Origin: JANXVV01 sp038230975
Lineage (GTDB): Bacteria; Planctomycetota; Phycisphaerae; Tepidisphaerales; Tepidisphaeraceae
Direction of reading: 5' to 3'
Assembly (NCBI GenBank): GCA_038230975.1
Contig: JBBRMF010000024.1
Location: forward strand, 1-33,078
Length of the DNA: 33,078 bases
Every line of letters begins with the position of its first letter. Positions within the stretch are counted from its first letter, which is position 1. This document shows positions 22,910-31,629 of this stretch, piece after piece. A program made the position numbers and the translations under genes. The notes below the pieces were generated by a model. The model ran no database searches and had not been told where the DNA came from. It saw nothing but the letters and a program-made list of their open reading frames with translations.

Positions 22910-24298
22910 TCATTCGTCACTAATATCCGCAAACCCGTAATCTTTGATTTTTCGATAGAGCGTTCTTTCACCGATCCCGAGGATCTTGGCGGCCTGCTCG
23001 CGATTGCCGTGAACCAGCTTGAGTGTGTTGCGGATCGCTTCCTTTTCGAGTTCTTCCAGGCTGATGCCACCGATTTGCGGTAACGCTCCGGGAGTCACGG
23101 GATTGATGGGTCGGATATCGGCCGGGAGCGTGTCGACGTCAAGCACGCCGTCGGTGGAGAGAACGACCATGTTCTCGATGGCGGTTTTCAGTTGACGCAC
23201 GTTGCCGGGCCAGCCGAAGTTGAGCAGCACTTGCCGTGCTTCGGGGGTCATGTGGTCCACATTCTTATGATGCTTTTCGGCGGCTTGATTCATAAAAAAG
23301 TGAATCAGCACGGGGATATCTTCGCGGCGTTCGCGCAGGGGAGGCAGCTCGATCGTCACTCCCTTGATCCGAAAGTAAAGATCCTCGCGGAAATGCCGGT
23401 CGGCGACCATCTCGGCAAGTTTGCGGTTGGTGGCGCTGATCAGACGTACATCCACCTGAATCGGTTCGTTGGCACCGAGTCGAACGACTTCACCGTTCTC
23501 GAGCACGCGCAAAAGCTTGGCCTGCATAGGCGCGGGCATGTCGCCGATTTCATCCATGAACAATGTGCCCTGGTCCGCATGTTCAAAGCGGCCTTCGCGG
23601 TCGCTTTGAGCGCCGGTGAATGCGCCTTTCACATGCCCGAACAGTTCGTCTTCGAGAATATTTTCGCTGAGCCCTGCGCAATTCAGGGCCACCAGTCGAT
23701 TCTTTCGACGGCGGCTGTGATTGTGAATCGCGCGGGCGATCAATTCCTTCCCCGTCCCGCTTTCGCCGAGCACCAGTACGGGAATGTCACTGACGGCCAC
23801 CTGCCGCGCGGTTTGCAAGACCTTCCGCATTGCCTCGCTGGTCCCGATGATGCCTTCAAAACCGGCCTGCGTGTCGATCTGCTCCTGCAGCACCTGATTC
23901 TGGCGCTGCAACATCGAGGTTTCCACGGCGCGATTTACCTGGGCTCGGAAATCTTCCAGATCGAGAGGCTTTTCGATGAAATCGAATGCGCCAAACCCCA
24001 TCGCCTCTTTATAGGTTTTAACGGCTCCGTGAGCGGTCACCAAGATGACCGGCGGTGGCGGGGATTGTCGCTTGGCCAGTTGCAGCACTTCCAACCCGTC
24101 GCGACGGCCATCCATCATCAAATCCGTGACGACGACATCGAATTTCTTCTTCGCCAACCGAGCGGTGGCTTCTTCCAGGTTGTAAGTGACCTCACAGCGA
24201 TGACCGATCCGCTGGAGCGCCTCGCACATCACCTGGGCATGGTCCTGCTCATCGTCGACGATGAGAATCGTGGCTTTTCGAATCTCTGTTTCAGGCAT
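22910..24298 (-). CDS. Sigma-54-dependent response regulator (NtrC family)
   Basis: Regulator of 462 aa with three domains. Receiver, residues about 10-125: acidic pair D15/D16 (ILIVDDEQD), phospho-acceptor D59 (DVVVTDLMMDG), T-loop and lysine (VTAHG, IEKP). AAA+ sigma-54 activation domain, about 150-390: Walker A GESGTGKE (179-186), the GAFTGA loop at 225-230 that contacts sigma-54, Walker B GTLFMDEIGDM. C-terminal Fis-type helix-turn-helix: EAIRNTLKLVHGNREQAAKILGI and GERTLYRKIKDYG. The start at 24298 (MPETEIRKATILIV) is preferred; an ATG at 24346 would add 16 residues. No cognate kinase is adjacent; the kinase at 2.6 kb is of a compatible type. Target genes are unknown. Confidence 0.95.
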   Translation of the reverse strand: MPETEIRKATILIVDDEQDHAQVMCEALQRIGHRCEVTYNLEEATARLAKKKFDVVVTDLMMDGRRDGLEVLQLAKRQSPPPPVILVTAHGAVKTYKEAMGFGAFDFIEKPLDLEDFRAQVNRAVETSMLQRQNQVLQEQIDTQAGFEGIIGTSEAMRKVLQTARQVAVSDIPVLVLGESGTGKELIARAIHNHSRRRKNRLVALNCAGLSENILEDELFGHVKGAFTGAQSDREGRFEHADQGTLFMDEIGDMPAPMQAKLLRVLENGEVVRLGANEPIQVDVRLISATNRKLAEMVADRHFREDLYFRIKGVTIELPPLRERREDIPVLIHFFMNQAAEKHHKNVDHMTPEARQVLLNFGWPGNVRQLKTAIENMVVLSTDGVLDVDTLPADIRPINPVTPGALPQIGGISLEELEKEAIRNTLKLVHGNREQAAKILGIGERTLYRKIKDYGFADISDE

Positions 24299-24405
24299 AG
24301 CATCAATAAAGTAAGACAGACGAGCGTGGAGGGCAACCGGGCGCACTTTACAGTGTCATATCCTAGTCCTCAATCGTGAGTCGACCGCGATTTCACAAAC
24401 ACAAG

Positions 24406-24466
24406 TTATCGGTCCTGAACAATCGTTAAACTTATCCCCGCCTATCTTTCCACAGAGTTATCCACC
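24406..24466. promoter_or_regulatory. Cluster of DnaA-box-like 9-mers
   Basis: Four sites resemble the DnaA box TTATNCACA: TTATCGGTC (24406), TTATCCCCG (24432), CTTTCCACA (24446) and TTATCCACC (24458). The last two form CTTTCCACAGAGTTATCCAC, as in many origins. An A/T-rich stretch follows (24500-24530). They lie in the 341-base region between the NtrC-type regulator and the propeller protein, with no replication gene nearby. Confidence 0.4.
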
Positions 24467-24639
24467 GACTTGTCCCCTCTGAGTGTTGTTTTAGGGCATC
24501 ATTTGAGATTGTTTATTTAGATTGAAAGAATTCGGGGGTCACCCATACGCGCCAATACTCGTCGAGAATTCACATAGAACGGCATTTACGCCGGGCTATA
24601 CGAAAAATGAATTCGCCCAGAAATCGATTAGAAATCGTA

Positions 24640-27117
24640 TCACTCGAAAAACCGTTTCTTCTTTCGAGCCGGTGCCTGGGTTTTCAAGGACGTGGGTGCA
24701 ATCGTGATTGTCGAGAAGACCGTTGAACTCGCCAAGGCTTGCTTGGGTGCGGGTACCGGCGCCGTAAACAACGGAATCGAATGCTGGTTATTGAGTTTGG
24801 CGACCGACACATCCGTAATGTTCGTCAACCCGTTGCGATTGAAGTCGGTAATAGACGTGATTGTCGCCGCCGCGTTGCTGGCGAGTTTGGTGATGGCTAT
24901 ATCCGTGGTATTCACAACCGCAATATTGTTGTGCTGCCCCGTGCCTCCCACGAGATTGCCAAAATAAAAGACATCCGGCGTGGCCAGCCCGGTGTTGGCG
25001 TCAGAGTTGACCGTCACCTGCAGCCATTCATTCCTCAATGAATAGTCGGTGAACAGAACTTCGATGCGATCCGAACCCCCGTTGCCTGCGTTGGGGCGTA
25101 CCGTCATAAAACTCGGGGCCGGCGCGGTCGTCCAAGTGCTGCCATTCAGACTGGTTTTGAAGACAAAATCCGAAGCATTGATCGCCTGTCGATTGCCCAG
25201 GGCATTGACGTCGATTATCAATCCGTTGATCCCTTTATCGTAACTGGTGTAGTTCGCAAATGTGGCGGTCTGCCCGGGAAGCAGCGCTGTTTTATCCGGC
25301 GCGATTGAAGCATCATCGGCGGCATTTGCAGAGGGATCACCATCATCATAGAAACTGTTGTTGTAGAAGATGGAACGACCCACCACGGTGGCGTTCAATG
25401 GAGCGACGGTTTGGTGATCTGCGAAGTTCAGATTGGTGGCCCCGATCGTTCCATTGCCCGCCAACTGCCCGGCTCGGGGAACCGTCACGACGGCGGTGTA
25501 GACATTCAATTGATGCAGCGTCCCGTTCGGGTTGTCGCCGGTGCTGTTGGAATTGTCGGCCCACCCGGGCATGAACGTACCGGATTGAAATGCCAATGCG
25601 GTGTAGTCCCCAAGGTCATAGGCTCCCGCTGCCGCAGCACCGCTGGATGCTCCGGCGGAGATTTGGAAATTGGCCGAGAAGCTTTGCCCACCATTCGCGC
25701 TGATGGCCCCAAAAACCTGGCCTTTTAAATTGTTACTGTCATTGCGTGCATCTTCCCAGGTGACTGCGACCGTTCCAGTCGTTTGATCGATCGCGATGCG
25801 CGGCAGGAATTGCGATCGATTGGTAGCGTCGTCATTGATCCGAAGAGGCGTGCTCCAGACGGAGCCGTTGTCGTCAGAAAACTTGACGAAGATGTTGGTG
25901 TCCGCACTGCCTACGGTAACGGCGTCTGTGTAGACGAGGTAGAGTCGCCCGTTGTGAACCCCGCCGCTTCGGTCCCAGGCCAGACCTGTTTCGGCATCGA
26001 TCGATCGGTGGGCCTGCGCGGGGATGTAATCGAAATCTCCGACGTTCGACGTCAGTGGAACGCGCTCCGGCCCGAAAGGCAACGGACCAAGTCCGTCCGG
26101 GTCCACATTCGTATAAATCTGGCTCGGTCCCGTGCCGGTGTTGGTTTGCTGATAAACCACCATGACCTGCCCCTGCGGTCCGACAGAAATGTCCCCATAG
26201 CTACCATTGCCTCCGGGAACCGCAACCTGAGTCGAGAAGGCGGTAGCCGATCCCAGTCCGGTGACTTGTGCGCCGGCAACCTGAATCGAATCCGTTGTTG
26301 CGTTGATATCCTGATTCCACGTGACCCACACGGTATTGCCAACACCATTCTGCCCTGGCCCAACCGCTATAGAAGATTGGTCGATGCTCGTCGATCCAAG
26401 CGTCGCCATCAGCGAAAAAGTTTGTCCACCGTTGATACTGCGCAGCACGATGATCTGTGTCGCATCGGCGTTCATGTAGGTTGCATAGAGGTTGCCATAC
26501 GCATCCCACGCCACCGCAGGATCACAGCAGACGCGCGGCAGCCCATCTGTGCCATCCGCCAGTCGATAGCGCGTCCAGGTGGCTCCACCATCGGAGCTGT
26601 AAGCGGCCTCCATCGCGCCTTCGATGTCGATGATGGAAGCTTCAAACACGCGGGTCGGATTCGAAGGATCAATCGCCAGTGCGACCTCGGCGTGGTTACC
26701 GGTAGATTGACTGATGTTGACGTTGGCAGCCACCACAGGCACCCCGGTGGGCTGCGTGGCGGTAAATCCGGAAGGCACGATTTGCCCGATGACGAAATTT
26801 TTCCCGGCGGGGACGGTAAACGAATAATTTCCGTTCGCGTCGCTCAGCATGCCAGGTTCACCGGCGTTGAAAATTCCATCGGCATTGTAGTCGAGATAGA
26901 GCCCGACGCCCGCAAGGCCCGGATCGCCCGCATCGCGCTGGCCGTTTTGATTGAGATCGTTGAAAACCGTCCCCGAGAGAGTTGAAAACAACGTTCGACG
27001 CTCCATGGATTCAATCACGCACTGCCGGGTCTTGCGAGCGTTGCAGCCCGCGCAGGGTTTTTTGCCGGAGGAATCGTTGCCGCGCTTCATGCACATAGTG
27101 GATACCCTGGTCATCAT
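24640..27117 (-). CDS. Exported SdrD-B and sialidase-like propeller protein with dockerin-like end
   Basis: Protein of about 825 aa. Near the N-terminus, residues 37-46 read ESMERRTLFS, a variant of the LEPR-XLL motif found at the start of many planctomycete exported proteins. SdrD B-type repeat: SGTVFNDLNQNGQRDAGDPG, YNADGIFNAGEPG (calcium-binding). A large region follows with BNR-type beta-propeller features, such as YSSDGGATWTRY, RSINGGQTF and FSDDNGSVWSTP. A C-terminal dockerin-like calcium loop, FNRNGLTNITDVSVAKLN, precedes a basic RKKKRFF end. The frame stays open upstream to 27330 but the extra part is repeat-coded (MGVSPVLF...RDAHAT), so a start at or near 27117 is chosen. No sialidase catalytic site is recognised; a role as surface protein is an inference. 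Confidence 0.8.
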   Translation of the reverse strand: MMTRVSTMCMKRGNDSSGKKPCAGCNARKTRQCVIESMERRTLFSTLSGTVFNDLNQNGQRDAGDPGLAGVGLYLDYNADGIFNAGEPGMLSDANGNYSFTVPAGKNFVIGQIVPSGFTATQPTGVPVVAANVNISQSTGNHAEVALAIDPSNPTRVFEASIIDIEGAMEAAYSSDGGATWTRYRLADGTDGLPRVCCDPAVAWDAYGNLYATYMNADATQIIVLRSINGGQTFSLMATLGSTSIDQSSIAVGPGQNGVGNTVWVTWNQDINATTDSIQVAGAQVTGLGSATAFSTQVAVPGGNGSYGDISVGPQGQVMVVYQQTNTGTGPSQIYTNVDPDGLGPLPFGPERVPLTSNVGDFDYIPAQAHRSIDAETGLAWDRSGGVHNGRLYLVYTDAVTVGSADTNIFVKFSDDNGSVWSTPLRINDDATNRSQFLPRIAIDQTTGTVAVTWEDARNDSNNLKGQVFGAISANGGQSFSANFQISAGASSGAAAAGAYDLGDYTALAFQSGTFMPGWADNSNSTGDNPNGTLHQLNVYTAVVTVPRAGQLAGNGTIGATNLNFADHQTVAPLNATVVGRSIFYNNSFYDDGDPSANAADDASIAPDKTALLPGQTATFANYTSYDKGINGLIIDVNALGNRQAINASDFVFKTSLNGSTWTTAPAPSFMTVRPNAGNGGSDRIEVLFTDYSLRNEWLQVTVNSDANTGLATPDVFYFGNLVGGTGQHNNIAVVNTTDIAITKLASNAAATITSITDFNRNGLTNITDVSVAKLNNQHSIPLFTAPVPAPKQALASSTVFSTITIAPTSLKTQAPARKKKRFFE

Positions 27118-27271
27118 CGCCGCCTGATGGCACGTCCTCGGAGAGTATTCGAGCAAACTACGCCGACGCAACGCAGATTCTTCGGAAGGTGGTTCTGTAA
27201 CGGCTGGAAAAGTGAACCTATGGAGAATCTGGGATTGATAAAGCGCCTGTTTGACCGAGGGTGGGTTTGTA

Positions 27272-27335
27272 GTGGCGTGGGCGTCTCGCCCGCGTTCTTC
27301 TGCATCAAAAAGCACGGGCGATACACCCATGCCAC
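27272..27335. repeat. PE1 palindrome between hydrolase and propeller gene
   Basis: GTGGCGTGGGCGTCTCGCCC (27272-27291) on the left, and ACGGGCGATACACCCATGCC (27313-27333) on the right, are reverse complements apart from several mismatches, around a short centre. This is the most diverged PE1 copy. It lies 17 bases after the stop of the alpha/beta hydrolase (minus strand) and 155 bases before the propeller start. Confidence 0.85.
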
Positions 27336-27352
27336 GAATTGATTCTCAAGCA

Positions 27353-28315
27353 CTAACGCGGACTCTCCAAGACGTCCTTCAAAGCGGCGTGGAAAAACGC
27401 GCCCAATCGCTTCTGGTATTCGACAGGATCCTCATATAACGCAGCCACATGATGGGCATTCTCCGCGTTCCAATACACCGTCGGCCCATTGGTTTGCCCG
27501 CGACTTCGCGTGGCCGCTTCCACGAGGGCGGCATCGTTATTGCTGATAAACACATCCACTTCACTGCGAATCACCAACAGTGGGCAAGGAATTTGAGGGA
27601 TCAGATCCACCGGCCGTACGGCTGAGAAATCGGCCCGCGCCATTTTCCGGGCATGTTGATACGCGAACGTCTGCAAGCTGCCTCCCGGAGCCCCGACGAC
27701 ATTCGCATGGGAGGCGGCGGCCGACGCGTAATCGGAAAACGGACACTCCATCACCACGGCGGCGATATCGTCCCGCAACACGGCGGTCGCGGCGGCGACG
27801 GCCGCGCCAAGACTCACACCAAACAGCACGATTTGCCGAGTTTCCCCGGGCTTCTCACGTCTTAGTTGGTCAATCACCTGCGATACATCGTGCCGTTCAA
27901 AAAATCCGGCGGTGCTGTGGATTCCCTCGCTTCCCCCATGAGCGCGCAGATCCAGCGCGAGGATATTGAAGCCCAGATCATGCAGCGTCGGGGCCCATGC
28001 GATCGCGCCCACTTTCGCGTCGCTGTAACCGTGAAGCAGAATCGCGCAGCGATCCGCTGCCCGCGAACTGGGAATCCACCACGCGGTCAGCTTGAGCCGA
28101 TCGCCGGTTAATTCATCGCGCACTTCATAGGTGACATCGGAATAGGTCAGGCGAAGATCGCCGGGGCTGAGGCGCTTCAACCGCCAGGCGGCGCGGCCAT
28201 CGGTCATGCGGGGCGGACGCAGCAGTATGATCGCCATCGCCCGAACCGTCAGCCCGGCCAGAACCAGTCCAACCACAAGAAGAACCCACAGGAGTGTCAG
28301 GTAGTTTACGAGCAT
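27353..28315 (-). CDS. Membrane-anchored alpha/beta hydrolase
   Basis: Protein of 320 aa. Residues 3-35 form a transmembrane helix (LTLLWVLLVVGLVLAGLTVR, then MAIILLR). The alpha/beta hydrolase domain has the oxyanion loop LLHGYSDAK, the D-L-R-A-H-G-x-S-E-G turn, and the nucleophile elbow LFGVSLGAAVA. The acid is likely in RSEVDVFISN and the histidine in NAHHVAAL. The arrangement is typical of serine aminopeptidase/esterase-type hydrolases (S33-like) found in many bacteria. The substrate is unknown. The start at 28315 is 135 bases from the divergent LysM gene. Confidence 0.86.
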   Translation of the reverse strand: MLVNYLTLLWVLLVVGLVLAGLTVRAMAIILLRPPRMTDGRAAWRLKRLSPGDLRLTYSDVTYEVRDELTGDRLKLTAWWIPSSRAADRCAILLHGYSDAKVGAIAWAPTLHDLGFNILALDLRAHGGSEGIHSTAGFFERHDVSQVIDQLRREKPGETRQIVLFGVSLGAAVAAATAVLRDDIAAVVMECPFSDYASAAASHANVVGAPGGSLQTFAYQHARKMARADFSAVRPVDLIPQIPCPLLVIRSEVDVFISNNDAALVEAATRSRGQTNGPTVYWNAENAHHVAALYEDPVEYQKRLGAFFHAALKDVLESPR

Positions 28316-28449
28316 CCGACCAGATCATAGACATTCGCTCAGGATTAGAAGAGGAAGTCAGGAGAATCCCTCAAGTCTCCGGCAAATGCGTCCGATAATA
28401 AAATTGGAAACTAGCCGAGAGGGCTGAACTTAACTCATAGGAGCTTCAC

Positions 28450-28845
28450 ATGAACAAGTATGCATTCGGATTTTTGGTTCTTGCGTTCGTGGCAGGTGGT
28501 TGTGAATCATCGAACAACAAGCAGGCCGCCAACCGCGGAGCGTTGCGACCCAACGTACTCGATGTAGCGCCACCGGCCCCCCAAGCCTATGTCGCTGCTC
28601 AACAACCCATTCAGCCGGTGACCGCGGTTCAACCGGTGGAGCAACCCGCTTCATTCGGCACGACCGGCGCGACAGTCACCCCGGCCGTTAGCGGAACGAG
28701 TTACACGGTGCAGAAGGGAGACACTCTCTACAAGATCGCCCGCGAAAAACTCGGCGACGCCAAGCAGTGGAAAGCCATCGCCGCGGCCAACCCGGGCCTG
28801 AATCCGAGTTCTCTCAAGACCGGACAAAAGATTGTGCTGCCGTGA
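28450..28845 (+). CDS. LysM-domain envelope protein, probable lipoprotein
   Basis: Protein of 131 aa. Residues 1-18 form a hydrophobic signal sequence that ends in AFVAGGC, a lipobox-like site with an unusual residue at -3. A proline/glutamine-rich spacer (residues 30-80, APPAPQAYVAAQQPIQPV) is followed by one LysM module at 86-131: YTVQKGDTLYKIAREKLGD...IAAANPGLN...LKTGQKIVLP. LysM binds N-acetylglucosamine polymers such as peptidoglycan. The ribosome binding site AGGAG (28439-28443) is six bases before the ATG. A terminator follows. Confidence 0.9.
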   Translation: MNKYAFGFLVLAFVAGGCESSNNKQAANRGALRPNVLDVAPPAPQAYVAAQQPIQPVTAVQPVEQPASFGTTGATVTPAVSGTSYTVQKGDTLYKIAREKLGDAKQWKAIAAANPGLNPSSLKTGQKIVLP

Positions 28846-28882
28846 GTTGTAATCGATCGCAGTAAACTTCCTTCACTGACGC

Positions 28883-28909
28883 AGGCGGGCCTTCGGGACC
28901 GCCTTCTTT
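28883..28909 (+). terminator. Intrinsic terminator after the LysM gene
   Basis: AGGCGG (28883-28888) pairs with CCGCCT (28899-28904), extended by CC/GG around a TTCG tetraloop with one mismatch, then TCTTT. It begins 37 bases after the stop. Confidence 0.7.
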
Positions 28910-28959
28910 ACAATGGCGTTATCGCTATAGCGCAACTGAGAACAGTCAGATAAGAAAAG

Positions 28960-29037
28960 GCCACGGAGGCGCAGAAAGAAAATCAAAAAGATGGGAATGT
29001 GAATATTGGGCTCTCTCCGCGCTTTCCACTCTGTGGC
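28960..29037. repeat. Imperfect inverted repeat
   Basis: GCCACGGAGGCGCAGAAAG (28960-28978) and CTCTCCGCGCTTTCC...CTGTGGC (29013-29037) are approximate reverse complements. This recalls the scattered CCACAGAG/CTCTGTGG repeats of environmental genomes. It lies in the 260-base gap between the LysM gene and the AI-2E permease; the rest of the gap has no feature. Confidence 0.5.
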
Positions 29038-29105
29038 TATCTGCCAGCGGTGTGAGTCAAGTCGCGCCGTAGTGCCAAGTCCTTCCCCAATCGCCCTTGG
29101 CGAGT

Positions 29106-30296
29106 ATGCTGGTTCAAATGTCCGATGAGCTAAACGGTGAAAAATTGGTCGATCGACCCGCAGAGGAATCCGCATCGTGCGGACGAGCCTCAGGATTGCC
29201 CGTGTGGATGCGGCAGGCCACGGCACTCACGATCGGCATCATGGCCTTGGCTCTCTTCTTCTTCTTCTTCAATGCCATCTCAACCGTTCTGCTCGGTGTG
29301 CTGGCGGCGGCGATCGTGGCATGTCCCTTGAACCCTCTGATGCGAATTTTCCCCGGCCCGCGCGGAGTGGCCGCCGGGGTATTGGGATTGAGCCTGATTG
29401 CCACGGTTGGCGCTTTGCTGTTGGCCCTTTCCTGGCCGTTGGCTAAACCCATTCAGAAAGCATTCGATAACTGGTCGCAAACCGAAACAGCGGTTGACGA
29501 GTTTCTAAAGATCAAGAGTTCGAAATTCGGTATTAAGGACGCTTTAACGGTCAGCGATTTATTCAAAACCGTCGGCAATTTTCTCGCCGGTACCGGCGGT
29601 CAGCAATTGTTCAGCCGCAGTGCGGATGTGACGCTCAGCATCCTGCTTTGGTTGGTATTCATTTTCATCGGGTCCATCTTCCTACTGACCGAACCCCCGG
29701 AAACATTGATCGGTCCGGCCTCGCTGCTGGCCCCGCCGAAACATCGCATGGAGATCCACCGGATGTTCATGGACCTCGGCCCCCGGCTGCGACGCTGGGT
29801 GATCGCCACCATGATGAGCATGAGCATCGTCTTCACCGCTTCGCTCATCGGGTACTCCGTCATCGGACTGAAACTTGCCGCCCCCCTCGCGTTGCTCGCA
29901 GCGCTCTGTGAAATTGTTCCCACCGTCGGGCCGGCCGTGGCCGCGGTGGTGGCTGGTTTGTTTGCCGCCGCCACGAGCGGTGGGGGTGCGGTGGCAGGAG
30001 TCGCGATTGTCTACGGCATCATCCAAGCGGTTGAAGCTTACATCATCCTTCCGATGATCATGCGCGGGGCCGTTAAAATTCATCCCGCCGTCACCCTCTT
30101 CAGCGTCGTGTTCTGGGGCAAAGTGTTTGGCGTGCCGGGATTGATGTTGGCCATTCCGATCAATCTCACCCTTTGGGGATTGGCGCGACACTTTGTCATT
30201 CGCCCTGAAACCCATTCGGAAATCGCCAGCGGAGTCGTAGTCGAATTAGAATCGCCGACGAAGTTGCGGGATGCCGCACGAAAGCGGGCCGGGTAA
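29106..30296 (+). CDS. AI-2E family transporter (PerM-like permease)
   Basis: Integral membrane protein of about 396 aa. Predicted membrane segments: two near residues 38-75 (LTIGIMALALFFFFFNAIST and VLLGVLAAAIVACPL), one at LGLSLIATVGALLLALSWPL, then after a soluble loop ILLWLVFIFIGSIFLLTEP, and a C-terminal group with the family signatures ALLAALCEIVPTVGPAVAAVVA, GVAIVYGIIQAVEAYIILPMIMRGAVKIHPAVTLFSV and FGVPGLMLAIPINLT. Members include PerM and the proposed AI-2 exporter TqsA; what this one moves is unknown. The start is uncertain: ATG at 29106 or at 29118, neither with a good ribosome binding site. Confidence 0.88.
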   Translation: MLVQMSDELNGEKLVDRPAEESASCGRASGLPVWMRQATALTIGIMALALFFFFFNAISTVLLGVLAAAIVACPLNPLMRIFPGPRGVAAGVLGLSLIATVGALLLALSWPLAKPIQKAFDNWSQTETAVDEFLKIKSSKFGIKDALTVSDLFKTVGNFLAGTGGQQLFSRSADVTLSILLWLVFIFIGSIFLLTEPPETLIGPASLLAPPKHRMEIHRMFMDLGPRLRRWVIATMMSMSIVFTASLIGYSVIGLKLAAPLALLAALCEIVPTVGPAVAAVVAGLFAAATSGGGAVAGVAIVYGIIQAVEAYIILPMIMRGAVKIHPAVTLFSVVFWGKVFGVPGLMLAIPINLTLWGLARHFVIRPETHSEIASGVVVELESPTKLRDAARKRAG

Positions 30297-30354
30297 TGAT
30301 TCGCGGTATAGGCTAAAAAAGCGTGCGCGATGACGCGCCTTTAATCGCTCTATC

Positions 30355-30452
30355 CCCTCTCCTGGTACTCCGGGGGAGGGTTAGGGTGGGGGCCTATTCC
30401 ACCGCGAAAAAGAGCCCCCGCCCCGGCCCTCCCCCGGAGGACCGGGAGAGGA
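30355..30452. repeat. PE2 palindrome, intergenic copy
   Basis: Arms 30355-30392 and 30415-30452 match at 31 of 38 positions around a 22-base centre. The left arm is identical over 38 bases to the reverse complement of the right arm of the carB copy (14463-14500). It lies between the permease and the epimerase. The centre sequence differs from that in carB. Confidence 0.93.
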
Positions 30453-30516
30453 AGTAAGCAGGCCTGAACGCGCACAAGTATTTAGATGCTCGTGCCACTA
30501 ACTGAGGAACGGAACG

Positions 30517-31338
30517 ATGCAAATTCAAGGACATGATATCGGCGTCTGTAGTTGGTCGCTCCGCCCTAAAAACATGGCGGACCTCATCGCAGGAGTTCAA
30601 TCACTTGGCCTATCCCATATTCAATTGGCTTTGGGTTCACTGATCGAACTTGAACCCAAACTGCTGCAGGCCGAAATCCAGCTTTTGCAAAACTCGGGCC
30701 TGCATCTGACTTCCACGATGATCAGCTTCCCTGGGGAAGACTACAGCACGATCGAGCGCATTCATCAGACCGGGGGTTACCTGTCCGATGAGTTATGGCC
30801 CAGCCGCAAACAACAAACTATTTCCGCTTCAAAACTGACTGCGGAATTGGGCGTTAAATCGATCGGCACGCACATTGGGTTTGTCCCGGCCAAGGGGAGC
30901 GCGCGCTATAGCGTGATGCTCCAACGGATCCGCGAAATCACCACCGCGCTGGCCAACGATGGCGTCACACTGTTGCTGGAAACCGGTCAGGAAAATGCCA
31001 CGTCGCTCGTTGAGTTTCTGGACGATCTGAAAGCCACCAACGTCGGTGTGAACTTCGACCCGGCCAACATGATTCTGTATGGTGCCGGTGATCCAATCGA
31101 AGCGATCGGCGTGCTGTCGAAATTCATTCAACATGTCCATGTGAAAGACGCGACCGCGTCAAGCAAACCCTCGATCGAATGGGGCGAAGAAGTACCCTTC
31201 GGCACAGGGCAGGTCGGCTCCAAACGGTTTCTAGCGGCACTTCACAATGTCAGCTATCGCGGTCCGCTCGTCATCGAGCGCGAGGCGGGTGAAAACCGTG
31301 CCGGCGATGTGAAGACGGCGATTGACGCGCTGCGCTAA
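30517..31338 (+). CDS. Sugar phosphate isomerase/epimerase
   Basis: Protein of 273 aa, xylose isomerase-like TIM barrel. Start IQGHDIGVCSWSLRPKNMADL; the ribosome binding site GAGGAA (30504-30509) is seven bases before the ATG. Metal-binding residues are in VTLLLETGQENA (E), VGVNFDPANMILYG (D), FIQHVHVKDATAS (H) and LVIEREAGENR (E). This set is typical for epimerases or isomerases that act on ketoses or inositol-derived sugars; the substrate is unknown. It resembles the 11.2 kb gene in fold but the sequences are clearly different. Confidence 0.9.
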   Translation: MQIQGHDIGVCSWSLRPKNMADLIAGVQSLGLSHIQLALGSLIELEPKLLQAEIQLLQNSGLHLTSTMISFPGEDYSTIERIHQTGGYLSDELWPSRKQQTISASKLTAELGVKSIGTHIGFVPAKGSARYSVMLQRIREITTALANDGVTLLLETGQENATSLVEFLDDLKATNVGVNFDPANMILYGAGDPIEAIGVLSKFIQHVHVKDATASSKPSIEWGEEVPFGTGQVGSKRFLAALHNVSYRGPLVIEREAGENRAGDVKTAIDALR

Positions 31339-31440
31339 AAACACACTTGAACAGTCCAATGCCACTACACCGACTGCAAAATCTGCACCTCTCACCGTGC
31401 TCTCATTTTGAATCGCTATTCTTTGATCTGGTTAGTCATT

Positions 31441-31571
31441 CGTAGGGTTCGCTGAAGAGCTTGGGAAAAAGTGGTGGCATGGGCGTCTCGCCCGTGCTTT
31501 CTTCTGAAGAAAACGCGGGCGAGACGCCCACGCCACCTATAAATTCCCAAGCTCTAAAGCGGACACCTACG
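31441..31571. repeat. PE1 nested inside a PE3 palindrome
   Basis: The outer PE3 arms, 31441-31465 (CGTAGGGTTCGCTGAAGAGC and a TTGGG end) and 31546-31571 (CCCAAGCTCTAAAGCGG then ACACCTACG), are near reverse complements. Inside is a complete PE1 element with arms at 31473-31497 and 31513-31537 (22 of 25 positions match). The nested element lies 40 to 60 bases upstream of the RTX gene's ribosome binding site. The rest of the 291-base gap has no gene. Confidence 0.88.
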
Positions 31572-31629
31572 AAGAACCATGCAGTGTATAAGTGCAGCAA
31601 TCCGTCGACCAAAGAAGGAGATTTTTACC

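Noticed and set aside
20138..24298. Operon made of regulator, ispF, cysS and ruvC with common function
   Set aside because: Same strand and the first gap is small, but the ispF-cysS and cysS-ruvC gaps are filled with repeats, and the functions are unrelated. Cotranscription is possible but not shown.
24640..27117. Active sialidase
   Set aside because: BNR-like strands are present, but no arginine triad, RIP motif or nucleophile tyrosine/glutamate pattern could be recognised; the region is better called a propeller of unknown function.
27118..27330. Upstream extension of the propeller gene beginning MGVSPVLF
   Set aside because: The first 20 codons are the PE1 repeat itself and the remainder has no family features. 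The LEPR-XLL-like motif and the SdrD-B domain support a start near 27117.
27220..27380. A PE3 element around the PE1 copy at 27.27 kb, as at 31.4 kb
   Set aside because: The right flank (CAAGCACTAACGCGGACTCT) looks like a PE3 arm, but no complementary left arm could be found and the right flank is the conserved 3' part of the hydrolase gene.
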